Shown piece by piece: positions 24,396 to 33,544 of a DNA stretch of 49,294 nt. The notes beneath the pieces are model-generated. The model saw only the letters and a list, made by a program, of their open reading frames with translations, was not told where the DNA came from and made no database searches. Every line of letters begins with the position of its first letter. Within the stretch, counting starts at the first letter, position 1. Origin of the DNA: Euryarchaeota archaeon UBA130 (lineage in GTDB: Archaea; Thermoplasmatota; Poseidoniia; Poseidoniales; Thalassarchaeaceae). The stretch lies in assembly GCA_002505775.1 (NCBI GenBank), contig DAVY01000013.1, positions 1 through 49,294 of the forward strand, in the 5' to 3' direction. Both the position numbers and the translations under genes were made by a program.

Positions 24396-25517
24396 TTAGC
24401 TCATTGCGGTAATTGATTCCATAATTTGAATGATTTCTGGATTTCTCTCAAAATACTCCGACAGTGGCTGAAGGATCTCGGATAACGAGTCTGCTACCGC
24501 GAGCTTGGCATCCAAGGGGTGTACGGTCCCATCTGATACTGCGTCGACGAACGCTTTCGGGTCAGTAAACTTGGAAGGACTTCCATATTTTGGATCTGGA
24601 ATAATCGATATTTCTCCCAAAATAGGTAAAATTACGTGTTCGGTAATCTCGAAGACAGCCGAGGAGCTGTTTCCAACCTCAAGAAATGCCTTCTTCATCT
24701 TTTTTTGCAGTAATTCTCTCGAGTCATGTAGAATGACCGCGTTGTTTGGGTCTGATTTTGACATCTTGTGATCAAAGGAGTCCATTCTGCCGCCCGGGCC
24801 CTTTAATCCTGAAAGCATTGGAGTGTGGATGCAAGTAGGCTTTGTCCACCCATTCCTGTCTGCAACCTCTCTCATGTACATGTGAGCTTTTCTCTGGTCC
24901 ATCCCGCCAAAGGCAATATCAACCTCAAGCTCGAATATATCTGCTGCCTGCAAGGCGGGATAAAAGAATGCGGATAAATCATGGTCGGAGGAGTCTTCAT
25001 CCCTCCCCATTATGCTGAACGTCCGTCTTACTCTTGACAGGCTCATGTTTTTTGAGCATCTTAGGACTCGTTCCCAGTATTCACCCGTGTCCATGATCTC
25101 TGAGGCCCTGATGAATCGGATTTGCCCCGGCCCGTCGCCAACTTCTGGATGGCCTAACAGCGAAGTAAAAACCTCAGACATGTAATCTGCGGCTAGTGAG
25201 ATCTTTCCCATGTCTCTTTCGAATTTATCATTCACCCATGCATGCCAATCTGCCAGGAGGATTATTACATTCACTCCTTCATCTAACAAGTTACTGATGG
25301 TACGAGAAAGCAATAGCCAGCCAAGATGTGCCTTTCCGCTGGGCTCTAGGCCGATATATGCTACAAGGTTGTTATCCCCCGAGTGTGACGCCTTTCCAGA
25401 AAGAACTTCTTCGACGTGTTCCGGACCTACAACTTCTAAACAGCCTGAGAACATCTTCGCTATTTTCTGGCGAATGCCATCATCGAGCAATGAGTCGTTC
25501 TCATTGGACATATTCAT
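24396..25517 (-). CDS. tyrS: Tyrosyl-tRNA synthetase
   Basis: The class I synthetase has about 373 residues. The HIGH-like motif is in Y-I-G-L-E-P-S-G-K-A-H-L-G, the M-D-Q-R-K-A-H-M helix is present, and the K-M-S-K-S-D loop is intact. The order matches archaeal/eukaryotic TyrRS. Met codons at 25517 and 25511 are both possible starts. It follows the 25521-26039 gene almost without a gap and is probably co-transcribed with it. Confidence 0.95.
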   Translation of the reverse strand: MNMSNENDSLLDDGIRQKIAKMFSGCLEVVGPEHVEEVLSGKASHSGDNNLVAYIGLEPSGKAHLGWLLLSRTISNLLDEGVNVIILLADWHAWVNDKFERDMGKISLAADYMSEVFTSLLGHPEVGDGPGQIRFIRASEIMDTGEYWERVLRCSKNMSLSRVRRTFSIMGRDEDSSDHDLSAFFYPALQAADIFELEVDIAFGGMDQRKAHMYMREVADRNGWTKPTCIHTPMLSGLKGPGGRMDSFDHKMSKSDPNNAVILHDSRELLQKKMKKAFLEVGNSSSAVFEITEHVILPILGEISIIPDPKYGSPSKFTDPKAFVDAVSDGTVHPLDAKLAVADSLSEILQPLSEYFERNPEIIQIMESITAMS

Positions 25518-25520
25518 CAC

Positions 25521-26039
25521 CTAATTAAACAGCTTATTCAGTTTCTCGGCCCTTCCAGCTGCCTTTGTGTTTTCATTGGAGTCTAATGCTTCTTCAATCT
25601 CCGCGATTAGCTCCTCCGCCTTATCCTTCTTATCTTGACCTAGGGATTCGGCCATTTCCATGAAGTGTCGAGCTGAAGAAATGGCAGATTTGGCTTTCGA
25701 GGCCTTCTTTGCCCACTCCTTGGCCTTGTCTCCTCGTTGCTTAGAGTTATATCCGGTGGCTTCATCCAAGAACGCTGTCCACCTCTTCCTATCATCCATA
25801 GCCGCCTTCATGGCATCGGGATCTTCGAAATTGGGAGCAACATTTGTGACGTCAACAATCAAGGCATTCCCCTCGAATCTTCCTGAAATCGATGTCATTA
25901 TTCCATGAGAGCCTGAAAAGGACCCGTCCTTACCTTCCTCGATAGTGTCAAAAAAGCTTCTTGCAAGTACGGATAACCCTCCTTCTCCCTCAATTTCCTT
26001 TACCTTCCCTCGTCGTACGTCGAATCGCTCCATGACCAT
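25521..26039 (-). CDS. Conserved-looking protein of unknown function with C-terminal coiled coil
   Basis: I do not recognise this 172-residue protein. The first 90 residues form a small alpha/beta domain (VKEIEGEGG, then IVDVTNVAPNF). Residues about 95-172 are Ala/Lys/Glu-rich helices that look like a coiled coil or helical hairpin. It has no signal peptide and no Cys. It starts a minus-strand unit with tyrS, so a link to translation is possible but unproven. Confidence 0.65.
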   Translation of the reverse strand: MVMERFDVRRGKVKEIEGEGGLSVLARSFFDTIEEGKDGSFSGSHGIMTSISGRFEGNALIVDVTNVAPNFEDPDAMKAAMDDRKRWTAFLDEATGYNSKQRGDKAKEWAKKASKAKSAISSARHFMEMAESLGQDKKDKAEELIAEIEEALDSNENTKAAGRAEKLNKLFN

Positions 26040-26262
26040 GCGCTAGATGGGATACTATTCAATTCTGTCATTATCGAGGCTTGTATTTTGAGTTAAGATG
26101 GGATATTTTGGCATGCGTATGAAAAATTTCAGGGGCATTTTCTGGATGCAGAATTTTGCAAAGATGTGAAAAACGACCTATACACGTATGTTAAATCACC
26201 CGGGATAGGGGATTAGAAGGAGATGTTTCATTCCATACCTTGATGAGTGAAAGTACACCGCG
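26040..26262. promoter_or_regulatory. Divergent intergenic region
   Basis: This 223-bp AT-rich gap lies between divergent genes. CCTATACAC at about 26177-26185 could be the TATA box for the glutaryl-CoA dehydrogenase. Two near-identical stretches, AGATGGGATA at about 26045 and again at about 26097, form a spaced direct repeat that could bind a regulator. I see no RNA gene or open frame in it. Confidence 0.35.
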
Positions 26263-27450
26263 ATGCCTGAGAATATGCCATTCGAAGCCTTGGACTTCTA
26301 CAATGTCGACTCGCTCCTGACTGATGAGGAAAGAATGGTTAGAGACATGGTGAGAGATTTCGTTGATAACGAAGTCCTGCCAAAAATCGAGCATGCATGC
26401 AGGGACGGGGTGTTTCCCGATGAGTGGAGAGTGACACTAGGGGAGATGGGGGTACTTGGCGCTCCTCTGAAGGGATATGGATGCCCAGGACTCTCATACA
26501 CAGCATACGGGGTAATTTGCAGGGAGCTTGAGAGGGGCGATAGTGGGCTTCGATCATTTGCGTCTGTCCAAGGTTCACTGGCAATGTATCCGATTTGGGA
26601 CTTTGGATCTGAAGAGCAGAAAAATTACTACTTGCCTAAAATGGCCAGTGGAGAATGGATTGGTTGTTTCGGCCTCACAGAGCCTGATTATGGCTCAAAT
26701 CCTGGAGATATGATTACCAGAGCCGAGGATATGGGAGACCACTACCTTCTGAATGGTGCAAAAATGTGGATCACCAATGGCTCCATTGCAAAGGTTGCCG
26801 TGGTCTGGGCTAAGTTAGACGGAGTTATCCGTGGTTTTATTGTCGAGGATGGCGATGAAGGGTTCTCTGCCCCTGAGATGAAAGGCAAGCATTCCCTGAA
26901 AGCATCCGTTACGAGTGAGTTGGTATTCCAAGATTGCAAAATTCCCAAGGACAGGATTCTTCCTGGGGTGAAAGGGCTCAGGGGGCCATTCTCTTGCCTC
27001 AATAATGCCAGATACGGGATATCTTGGGGTGCCATTGGGGCGGCTCAAGCTTGTTTCGATTCGGCCAAGGAGTACTCACTAAGTAGGATACAATTCGATC
27101 ACCCAATAGCTTCGTACCAGCTTGTCCAGAACAAACTATCTTGGATGCTTAGAGAGATTACCAAAGCCCAGCTACTCGCATATCACCTTTCCCAAAAGAA
27201 GGATGCGGGCAATTGGATTCCTGAGCACATTTCTCTCGCCAAGATGAATAATGTAGATATTGCCCTGGAAATTGCTAGGGTGGCCAGGGATATCCATGGT
27301 GCAAACGGAATACTAGACGAATATCCCGTAATGAGGCACATGGCAAATTTAGAGTCCGTGAAAACCTATGAAGGGACTCATGACATACACAACCTAATTC
27401 TTGGCAGACACATAACTGGGATTCAGTCATTTACCAGACATTTAAGCTAA
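26263..27450 (+). CDS. gcdH: Glutaryl-CoA dehydrogenase
   Basis: This 395-residue FAD enzyme oxidises and decarboxylates glutaryl-CoA to crotonyl-CoA in lysine/tryptophan breakdown. It differs from the other acyl-CoA dehydrogenase here by the signatures R-S-F-A-S-V-Q-G-S-L (substrate Arg), L-T-E-P-D-Y-G-S-N-P-G, H-G-A-N-G-I-L-D-E-Y-P-V and the catalytic Glu in T-Y-E-G-T-H-D-I-H. It is 64 bp upstream of etfB, its likely electron acceptor, and probably in one operon with it. Arg codons are nearly all AGG/AGA. Confidence 0.94.
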   Translation: MPENMPFEALDFYNVDSLLTDEERMVRDMVRDFVDNEVLPKIEHACRDGVFPDEWRVTLGEMGVLGAPLKGYGCPGLSYTAYGVICRELERGDSGLRSFASVQGSLAMYPIWDFGSEEQKNYYLPKMASGEWIGCFGLTEPDYGSNPGDMITRAEDMGDHYLLNGAKMWITNGSIAKVAVVWAKLDGVIRGFIVEDGDEGFSAPEMKGKHSLKASVTSELVFQDCKIPKDRILPGVKGLRGPFSCLNNARYGISWGAIGAAQACFDSAKEYSLSRIQFDHPIASYQLVQNKLSWMLREITKAQLLAYHLSQKKDAGNWIPEHISLAKMNNVDIALEIARVARDIHGANGILDEYPVMRHMANLESVKTYEGTHDIHNLILGRHITGIQSFTRHLS

Positions 27451-27514
27451 ATTCTAGAGGTTGAATCAGGTCAATCTTGATAGGCGAATCTACAGTCGCG
27501 ACGTTAGGGATAAC

Positions 27515-28273
27515 ATGACTATAGCAGTACTACTGAAGCAAGTTCCTGATACAACAGCGAAGATTGCCGTATCGGAAGGGAGGGTTGATCAAGGTTCGGT
27601 ATCGAAATGGTCGACTAGCCCTTACGATGAGTACGCACTAGAGTACGCTCTCCAATTGAAAGAGTCGGGGGCTGGGGACCTAGTTGCCATTACCTGCGGT
27701 CCATCCAGATCTTCCAAAATGCTCACAGATGCGGCTGCTGTCGGTGTTGACTCGATGTTGCATGTTGAGGCGGACACTAGCGAAATGGACAGTAAGCAAA
27801 TTCAATCCATCCTTGCCGCCGCCATCAAGCACTGTGGCGCTGACGTCGTTCTATGCGGGAAGCAAGCCGCAGACACCAACTCTGGATCCACTGGTCCGGG
27901 AGTAGCAAGTCTAATCGGCGCGGCGTGCGTTGGCATGGTTTCCGAAGTCAGCATGGATGGAGACGGCTTCAGCGCACTAAGAGGTAGTCCCTCTGGAAAT
28001 GAGAGGGTTGTGGTTTCAAAACCCTGTCTTTTCGCGTTTGACAAAGCGGCAACTGAGCTCAGAAGGCCTAATGTCAAGGGAATAATGATGGCCAAGAAGA
28101 AGGTTATCGAGAAAGTTAGCCCAGGAGATTTGGGAGTTGATATCGGAGAGTCTGGCATCAAGATTCATGCACATGATTCGCCACCGGAGAAGCCTCCTGG
28201 GCAAAAATTCGAGGGGGCTGAGTCGGTCCCAACTGTTGTCGCGAAGCTCCGCGAAGAGGCGAATGTAATTTAG
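27515..28273 (+). CDS. etfB: Electron transfer flavoprotein beta subunit
   Basis: The protein has about 252 residues. I prefer the ATG at 27515, because family members begin T-I-A-V-L-L-K-Q-V-P-D-T. The AMP-binding/recognition-loop region (GKQAADTNSGSTGPG, then LRRPNVKGIM) matches EtfB. With EtfA it carries electrons from acyl-CoA dehydrogenases to the respiratory chain. Eleven bases separate it from etfA. Confidence 0.96.
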   Translation: MTIAVLLKQVPDTTAKIAVSEGRVDQGSVSKWSTSPYDEYALEYALQLKESGAGDLVAITCGPSRSSKMLTDAAAVGVDSMLHVEADTSEMDSKQIQSILAAAIKHCGADVVLCGKQAADTNSGSTGPGVASLIGAACVGMVSEVSMDGDGFSALRGSPSGNERVVVSKPCLFAFDKAATELRRPNVKGIMMAKKKVIEKVSPGDLGVDIGESGIKIHAHDSPPEKPPGQKFEGAESVPTVVAKLREEANVI

Positions 28274-28277
28274 GAGG
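28273..28277 (+). promoter_or_regulatory. Shine-Dalgarno site for etfA
   Basis: GGAGG straddles the etfB stop, seven bases before the ATG at 28285. The spacing fits that ATG rather than the TTG at 28279. Confidence 0.55.
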
Positions 28278-28284
28278 ATTGAAT

Positions 28285-29202
28285 ATGAACATAACAATTA
28301 TTGCTGAAACGAGTGGAAATCAATTGCATAGTGTAACTAGTCAGCTCGCTGGTGCGGCTGGTTCATTGGGTGGAACAATCACACTGTTGTGCCCCGGAGG
28401 AGTAGGTGAAAGTGAGGCATCCAAGATTTCAGGCGTCTCTAAAGTGGTTTCCCTAAAGGGCGATTGCTTCTCGTCCTTCGACAGCGGGGCCTGGTCAGCC
28501 GCTATGACACCTCACTGCGAGGGTGTCGTGATAGCTTCCTCATCTCCTACAGGAAGGGAGTTGGCATCTCAAATAGCCTCAAAATTGGGAGTCCCAGTGG
28601 TGCAGGATTTGACAGAGATTGGCCAAGACCTGAAGATGACTAGATCGATATATTCGGGAAAGGCAATTGAGACCTCCACAGCTTCTGGGTCTTGCGTGAT
28701 AACACTAAGGCAGAATTCCTTCGAGAGTGCAGGCTCAGACGGTAATGCTGAGCTGATTACTGTAGACAGTACATCTGAGGTTTCGGTTGCTGTCAAAGAA
28801 GCCATGGCAAAGGCAGGTGAAAGACTTGATGTCTCAGAAGCCGATATCATAATTTCTGGTGGAAGAGGGATGGGGGATCCCGCAAACTTCTCTCACTTGA
28901 ATGAGGTGGCTGATGTCATCGGTGCTGCTGTTGGAGCAAGTCGGGCGGCTGTAGATTCATGGGATGAGATACCCCACAGCATGCAAGTTGGACAAACTGG
29001 TAAGACCGTTAACCCCTCCTTGTATATCGCCGTAGGAATCAGCGGCGCGATACAACATCTAGCTGGTATGCGTTCCAGCAAGTACATAGTTGCGATAAAC
29101 AAAGATCCTGATGCTCCAATTTTTGGAGTAGCAGACTATGGAATAGTTGCAACATGGGAGGAGGCGCTTCCATCTCTGAAGGAAGAGCTCGCCAAGCTCT
29201 AG
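28285..29202 (+). CDS. etfA: Electron transfer flavoprotein alpha subunit
   Basis: The protein has about 305 residues. The C-terminal FAD domain is clear: S-G-G-R-G-M-G, A-V-G-A-S-R-A-A-V-D, Q-V-G-Q-T-G-K-T-V, Y-I-A-V-G-I-S-G-A-I-Q-H and A-I-N-K-D-P-D-A-P-I-F. It pairs with EtfB. The stop overlaps the convergent propeller-PKD gene by four bases. Confidence 0.96.
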   Translation: MNITIIAETSGNQLHSVTSQLAGAAGSLGGTITLLCPGGVGESEASKISGVSKVVSLKGDCFSSFDSGAWSAAMTPHCEGVVIASSSPTGRELASQIASKLGVPVVQDLTEIGQDLKMTRSIYSGKAIETSTASGSCVITLRQNSFESAGSDGNAELITVDSTSEVSVAVKEAMAKAGERLDVSEADIIISGGRGMGDPANFSHLNEVADVIGAAVGASRAAVDSWDEIPHSMQVGQTGKTVNPSLYIAVGISGAIQHLAGMRSSKYIVAINKDPDAPIFGVADYGIVATWEEALPSLKEELAKL

Positions 29203-30713
29203 TCGATGACCCTCACAGTCATACTACTTTCTGACTCCGCTCCCATATTGTCAGTTACTTTGAGAGTGAAAACGTGAACTCCCGGATTAAGCCTCACCCT
29301 GACTATCTTAGACTGGCCCAAGTTTCTACCACTGGCTGTGCTCCATGACCATGAGACTATTTCCCCATCAGGATCGTATGAGTCGGAGCCATCCAGTATA
29401 ATATCGGCTTTTGAATCCTCATTAGAAGATACGGTGATATCCTCTCCTGGATTTGCCACTGGAGGAATATTCAGTGAGCGCGCAGTTGACGCCAGAGACT
29501 CAAGCAAGTCTCCATTATGGCTCTCTTTTTCGTATTCGGTATCCTCAATAGGCTCTATAATTTCGGAAATTAAATCCTCAATGCCATCTAATGGGGCCCT
29601 TTGAGATGCTGCCGAAGACTCATTCTCTGAGAGCATTCCTGAGTGTCTCTCATCGGAAAGTTCGATGGTCTTCATTTCTGATTTACCACTAGTGATATCC
29701 TCCTGGGTTTCTCCATCTGGAAGGATTAAGGAAATGTGATTGCCCGTATTCGCATCCCCTCCTTTTCCGAAAACTACGACTCGATTATCCCCTATTTTGA
29801 GAATTCCTTTCACCAGATTTTGGTGCTCGAATGACCAAATCTTAGTCCCTGATTGATTCATTCTTTCGACAAAAAACCAGCATGAGTAGATGATATCCCC
29901 CTCCCATTCCAAAATATCCGAAATTGAGTACTCCGATTTTGAAATCGTAGATACCTGTAAATCCTGTCCAATTAGAATTACCTCTCCCTCAAAGCAACCC
30001 GCCACGTATCCGTTTTGGTGTGGTGCGATACAAGTTATCCTTGAAGGAACCTCAGCTTCCATAATTAGGCCTTTTTTGATGTCCCATAGCTCTATCCTAT
30101 TTACCGCCCTTTCATCAACTACTAGTCCTAATGAAGACCTGGAAACGAGGAATCTCCCTCTCCCGTTCGAACAAATTGCAGAAATTACCTCTAAGTCATC
30201 ATCCCTGGGTGGCGAATGATGAGCTGTCTTTAGACTGGGGCCAAATATGGTCAAAGCTCCCCCTTTACTAGCCACAGCGAGGCTATTGCCATCATCGGAC
30301 ACATGGATGATATTCGATTCGTCGGCAGGAGCAGAGAGTGCGTACACCCCTGTTTTGTAGATAGTCAATATCTCATTATTTTCTTGTGAGATGAAAATTT
30401 TGTCCTCGGAAAATGAAGCACCATTGAATTCTTCACCAGAGAAAATATTCTCAATTTGATTTAGATTAATCACATCTACATCGCCTTTCGCATTTACGAC
30501 GATGGTTCCAGTTTCTGTATCATCCATTGCAACAATTAATCCATCATAGAGATGTTTTGAAATCACCTGACATCCCCTGTCGAGGAAAATAATTTCATTG
30601 CTTAATGATATTGCAAAACCATCTTCCGTCTTTACGAAGCATTCTAATTCCTGCTTCGCGATCATTCCAGAGAATGCCGCGATGGATGTTTTCATGCTCA
30701 TAGGGTGGGGCAT
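29199..30713 (-). CDS. Beta-propeller protein with C-terminal PKD domain, no obvious signal peptide
   Basis: In this 504-residue protein, residues 1-320 are short repeated strands of a WD40/PQQ-like propeller (repeats such as G-D-V-D-V-I, G-A-L-T-I-F). An acidic Ser/Glu-rich linker (about 340-415) follows, then one PKD domain at about 417-504 (A-N-P-G-E-D-I, S-Y-D-P-D-G-E-I, W-S-W, F-T-L-K-V-T-D-N). PKD domains are normally extracellular, yet the N-terminus has no convincing signal peptide. The role is unknown. It lies 28 bp downstream of purF on the same strand. Confidence 0.72.
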   Translation of the reverse strand: MPHPMSMKTSIAAFSGMIAKQELECFVKTEDGFAISLSNEIIFLDRGCQVISKHLYDGLIVAMDDTETGTIVVNAKGDVDVINLNQIENIFSGEEFNGASFSEDKIFISQENNEILTIYKTGVYALSAPADESNIIHVSDDGNSLAVASKGGALTIFGPSLKTAHHSPPRDDDLEVISAICSNGRGRFLVSRSSLGLVVDERAVNRIELWDIKKGLIMEAEVPSRITCIAPHQNGYVAGCFEGEVILIGQDLQVSTISKSEYSISDILEWEGDIIYSCWFFVERMNQSGTKIWSFEHQNLVKGILKIGDNRVVVFGKGGDANTGNHISLILPDGETQEDITSGKSEMKTIELSDERHSGMLSENESSAASQRAPLDGIEDLISEIIEPIEDTEYEKESHNGDLLESLASTARSLNIPPVANPGEDITVSSNEDSKADIILDGSDSYDPDGEIVSWSWSTASGRNLGQSKIVRVRLNPGVHVFTLKVTDNMGAESESSMTVRVID

Positions 30714-30741
30714 GTGGGCTTGACTTTGACTATAATTGGAT

Positions 30742-32238
30742 CTATGCAGTTTGTTTGGCCGCGTCGCTCCTCATCTCTTCTATTCTTTTTAGGTATTCTT
30801 CGTTTATTCCGCCTGTAACATAGACCCCATCGAAGCATGAGCAGTCGAAAGTCACTAGATCTGGACCTGAATCTCCTTTGCATGCCTCAATTAAATCGTC
30901 CAATTCCTGATAGATCATCCAGTCTGCTCCAATAACCTCAGAGATTTGCTCAATGGTCCTTCCATGTGCGACGTACTCTGACTTTGCAGGCATATCGATA
31001 CCGTACACATTTGGATGAATGATCGGAGGGGAGCAAGAGGCGAAATACACCTTTTTTGCTCCAGCTTCCCTGGCCATTGAGACTATTCTTCTTGAGGTAT
31101 TGCCCCTGACAATACTGTCGTCCACTATCAGTACTACCTTGTCTCGGAATTCCTCCTGGATTGTGTTTAGTTTCTTCCTCACTGAGTCTTTTCTAACTGA
31201 CTGCCCGGGCATAATGAATGTCCTCCCGATATATCTATTCTTGACAAATCCTTCTCTGTAGGGGACGCCCAAAACCCTGGCAAGCTCCAAGGCGGCGATC
31301 CTGCCACTGTCCGGTACAGCGATTACTGATTCTATCCCATGATCTGGGAGCTTTTCGGATATTCGTCTGGCCAAAGATGCACCCATTCTAATCCTTGAAG
31401 AATGAACAGAGATTCCATCAATAACTGAGTCTGGTCTAGCGAAATATACATGCTCGAAAATACAAGGACTATGCGAAACTTCATTGGAGCATTGTTTTGA
31501 TGACATGGTGCCATCCATTCTCGCAATTACGGCTTCGCCTGGTGAGACGTCTCCTTCGTGGTTGAAACCTAGTGTGTTGCATGCAACACTCTCTGAGGAA
31601 AATAACCTCTCTGTGAAGCCATTAACAACACGGCTTCCCATCGAGAGAGGGCGGATGCCATGGGGGTCCCTGAAAGCGATAATACCCCATCCTGTAATCA
31701 TTGAAACTACGCTGTAGCTTCCTTCCGCCCTAAGGTGTAGTCTTTCAATGGCCCTGAAAATGTCTTCTTCTGTGAGCGAATCGAGTCCTCCCGGCCTTCC
31801 ATCAAGGGACCTTTGGATCTCTGCGGCAAAGAGATTCAGTAGGGCCTCAGAATCAGAACTGGTATTTATCCTCCTGTGATCATACTCCAAGAGACCGGAA
31901 ATGATGTCAGAGGTGTTGTTCAGATTACCATTGTGTGCTAGGCTAACTCCAAAGGGAGTATTCGTGTAGAATGGCTGTGCCTCTGCAACTGAGCTTGAGC
32001 CTGCAGTAGGATACCTAACATGCCCTATTCCCATTGAGCCCCTGAGAGAATTCGAGTGCTTTGACCTGAAGACGTCACGTACTAGGCCATTGGCCCTTCT
32101 GTGTGAGATATTTTCATGATCGCTTGTAACAATGCCCGCCGCATCTTGCCCTCTATGTTGAAGCACCAACAACCCATCATACAGAGATTGGGCCACTTGG
32201 GAATCGGGATGAGACAAAATTCCGATGATCCCGCACAT
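30742..32238 (-). CDS. purF: Amidophosphoribosyltransferase PurF
   Basis: This 498-residue protein makes phosphoribosylamine, the first step of purine synthesis. The N-terminal glutaminase has Cys2 (M-C-G-I-I-G) as nucleophile, with Q-H-R-G-Q-D and G-H-V-R-Y-P-T. The phosphoribosyltransferase domain has the PRPP loop V-D-D-S-I-V-R-G-N-T. Of the Fe-S ligands known in Bacillus-type PurF, one Cys (P-C-I-F-E) is kept, but the H-P-C site reads H-P-N and the C-terminal CxxC is altered to C-S-C, so a cluster is doubtful. L37e lies just upstream. Confidence 0.96.
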   Translation of the reverse strand: MCGIIGILSHPDSQVAQSLYDGLLVLQHRGQDAAGIVTSDHENISHRRANGLVRDVFRSKHSNSLRGSMGIGHVRYPTAGSSSVAEAQPFYTNTPFGVSLAHNGNLNNTSDIISGLLEYDHRRINTSSDSEALLNLFAAEIQRSLDGRPGGLDSLTEEDIFRAIERLHLRAEGSYSVVSMITGWGIIAFRDPHGIRPLSMGSRVVNGFTERLFSSESVACNTLGFNHEGDVSPGEAVIARMDGTMSSKQCSNEVSHSPCIFEHVYFARPDSVIDGISVHSSRIRMGASLARRISEKLPDHGIESVIAVPDSGRIAALELARVLGVPYREGFVKNRYIGRTFIMPGQSVRKDSVRKKLNTIQEEFRDKVVLIVDDSIVRGNTSRRIVSMAREAGAKKVYFASCSPPIIHPNVYGIDMPAKSEYVAHGRTIEQISEVIGADWMIYQELDDLIEACKGDSGPDLVTFDCSCFDGVYVTGGINEEYLKRIEEMRSDAAKQTA

Positions 32239-32288
32239 CGGCTACCGTACTCCGCTTGAGGGCGAGGGACTTAGCCCTTTCGTGAAGA

Positions 32289-32471
32289 TTACTTACTTCC
32301 CATGGAGCGGTTTCTTTTGCTCCACCTGTATTTCCTAAGCTTGGCGGTCTGACCATAACCGCAACTGGAGCAAACAGACTTTGTCTTGTGAAAAGAGTGC
32401 CTCCCACACCTTCTGCACCTGATGTGTGTGGACTTCTGTCTTTTTCCCATACTTGGAGTACCCTTGGACAT
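32289..32471 (-). CDS. rpl37e: Ribosomal protein L37e
   Basis: This is a 60-residue basic protein from the ATG at 32471; an in-frame start at 32480 adds three residues. The start M-S-K-G-T-P-S-M-G and the zinc ribbon C-R-R-C ... C-S-S-C are those of L37e in the large subunit. It lies 50 bp upstream of purF on the same strand. Confidence 0.95.
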   Translation of the reverse strand: MSKGTPSMGKRQKSTHIRCRRCGRHSFHKTKSVCSSCGYGQTAKLRKYRWSKRNRSMGSK

Positions 32472-32550
32472 ACGAACCACCTATTGGACGACCACGCGAC
32501 CGGAGTGGGTGTTATCAGCGTTCCCCTCTGCTAGTCGGGATTCTCTCGAG

Positions 32551-32862
32551 CTAGAGTGGTTCTTCTTTCCTATGTTGAAATGATACTTTAACCAGTATTA
32601 TCGCAATGGAGACATAAATGAGAGGGAGAATATTCAGCAATGAAGAAATCGATTCTGAGACAGAGCTCCTAACTATCTCAAGGTAACTTAACTCATCGTT
32701 TATCAGCGAAAGGGCAAGCACGGCCAGAGACATAGTGGCCAGAGATGAAAGTGCGAGAGGGGCGGGTCTGTGGTAGGGGTGATATGCGGAAATTAGATGG
32801 GTTAGTATGGTCATCGATGCGAGGATTATAGATCCGAAAAACACTGTTATAATCTCGCTCAT
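32551..32862 (-). CDS. Three-helix membrane protein of unknown function
   Basis: In this 103-residue protein, hydrophobic helices lie at about 4-26, 36-54 and 75-93, with a short basic tail. I see no motif. It overlaps the start of the upstream membrane-protein gene by four bases, so the two are made together and may form one complex. Confidence 0.55.
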   Translation of the reverse strand: MSEIITVFFGSIILASMTILTHLISAYHPYHRPAPLALSSLATMSLAVLALSLINDELSYLEIVRSSVSESISSLLNILPLIYVSIAIILVKVSFQHRKEEPL

Positions 32863-33401
32863 TCTTTAGCCTCCATATCTCCTAAGTTCGATAGTAAAAT
32901 CTCGGAGATGTGCTTAATCTCATCGCCTCCCAGGGGTTTTGTAACTGAGTCCCCGGAGCTAATTGACTCTGTTATTCTGATGGAGTAAAGGTAAATTATC
33001 AAAGTTAACGACACTCCTAATGCAGATGAAACCGTCTTGCCAATCATATCAATATCTGGACCCCAGGAAACTAACATAGCCCACATAGAGTAGAGCGTCA
33101 AAGACCACCCAATGAGGAGCTTGAAGAGATTTGACTCATTGTAAATTGGCGCCCCTGATGCAACTATGTACAGCCCGATTACCCCCGGGATAGCCCATGA
33201 AAGTGTGAGCCTCAGTGACTCAGATGCGGCATCTTCGGAACTCATCAATCCTTCAGTGGGCAAGAGAGTCAATACCAAACCAGCAAAGAAGACCAGGAAA
33301 CCGAATCTCGATCTGTCGAAAGCTGGCCCCATTCTGGCCATAGAATAGCCTGATATCAGGAGAAATAATGCAATCCACCACTGGAGCCACATCTCAGTCA
33401 C
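32859..33401 (-). CDS. Multi-helix membrane protein of unknown function
   Basis: This 180-residue protein has about five hydrophobic segments (near 5-20, 33-48, 68-83, 93-112, 120-142) and a soluble C-terminal tail of about 35 residues. I recognise no family motif. It is translationally coupled to the small membrane protein downstream (four-base overlap) and diverges from the L44e operon. Confidence 0.58.
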   Translation of the reverse strand: MTEMWLQWWIALFLLISGYSMARMGPAFDRSRFGFLVFFAGLVLTLLPTEGLMSSEDAASESLRLTLSWAIPGVIGLYIVASGAPIYNESNLFKLLIGWSLTLYSMWAMLVSWGPDIDMIGKTVSSALGVSLTLIIYLYSIRITESISSGDSVTKPLGGDEIKHISEILLSNLGDMEAKE

Positions 33402-33544
33402 GGACCTCGGAGGGCAAAGGGATTATTGTTGATTTTGCAATAAATTGGCCTGACTCATTAATTCGCAGTGGGGATTTCTCTCGATAGACTTCATAAACAG
33501 GCCATCGGTCGCCCGCCTCGCTACTAAGCAACGAGGTGCAACTG

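Noticed and set aside
26223..26243. Tiny leader-peptide frame (six codons) before gcdH
   Set aside because: The purine run touches its ATG with no spacing, and nothing suggests attenuation.
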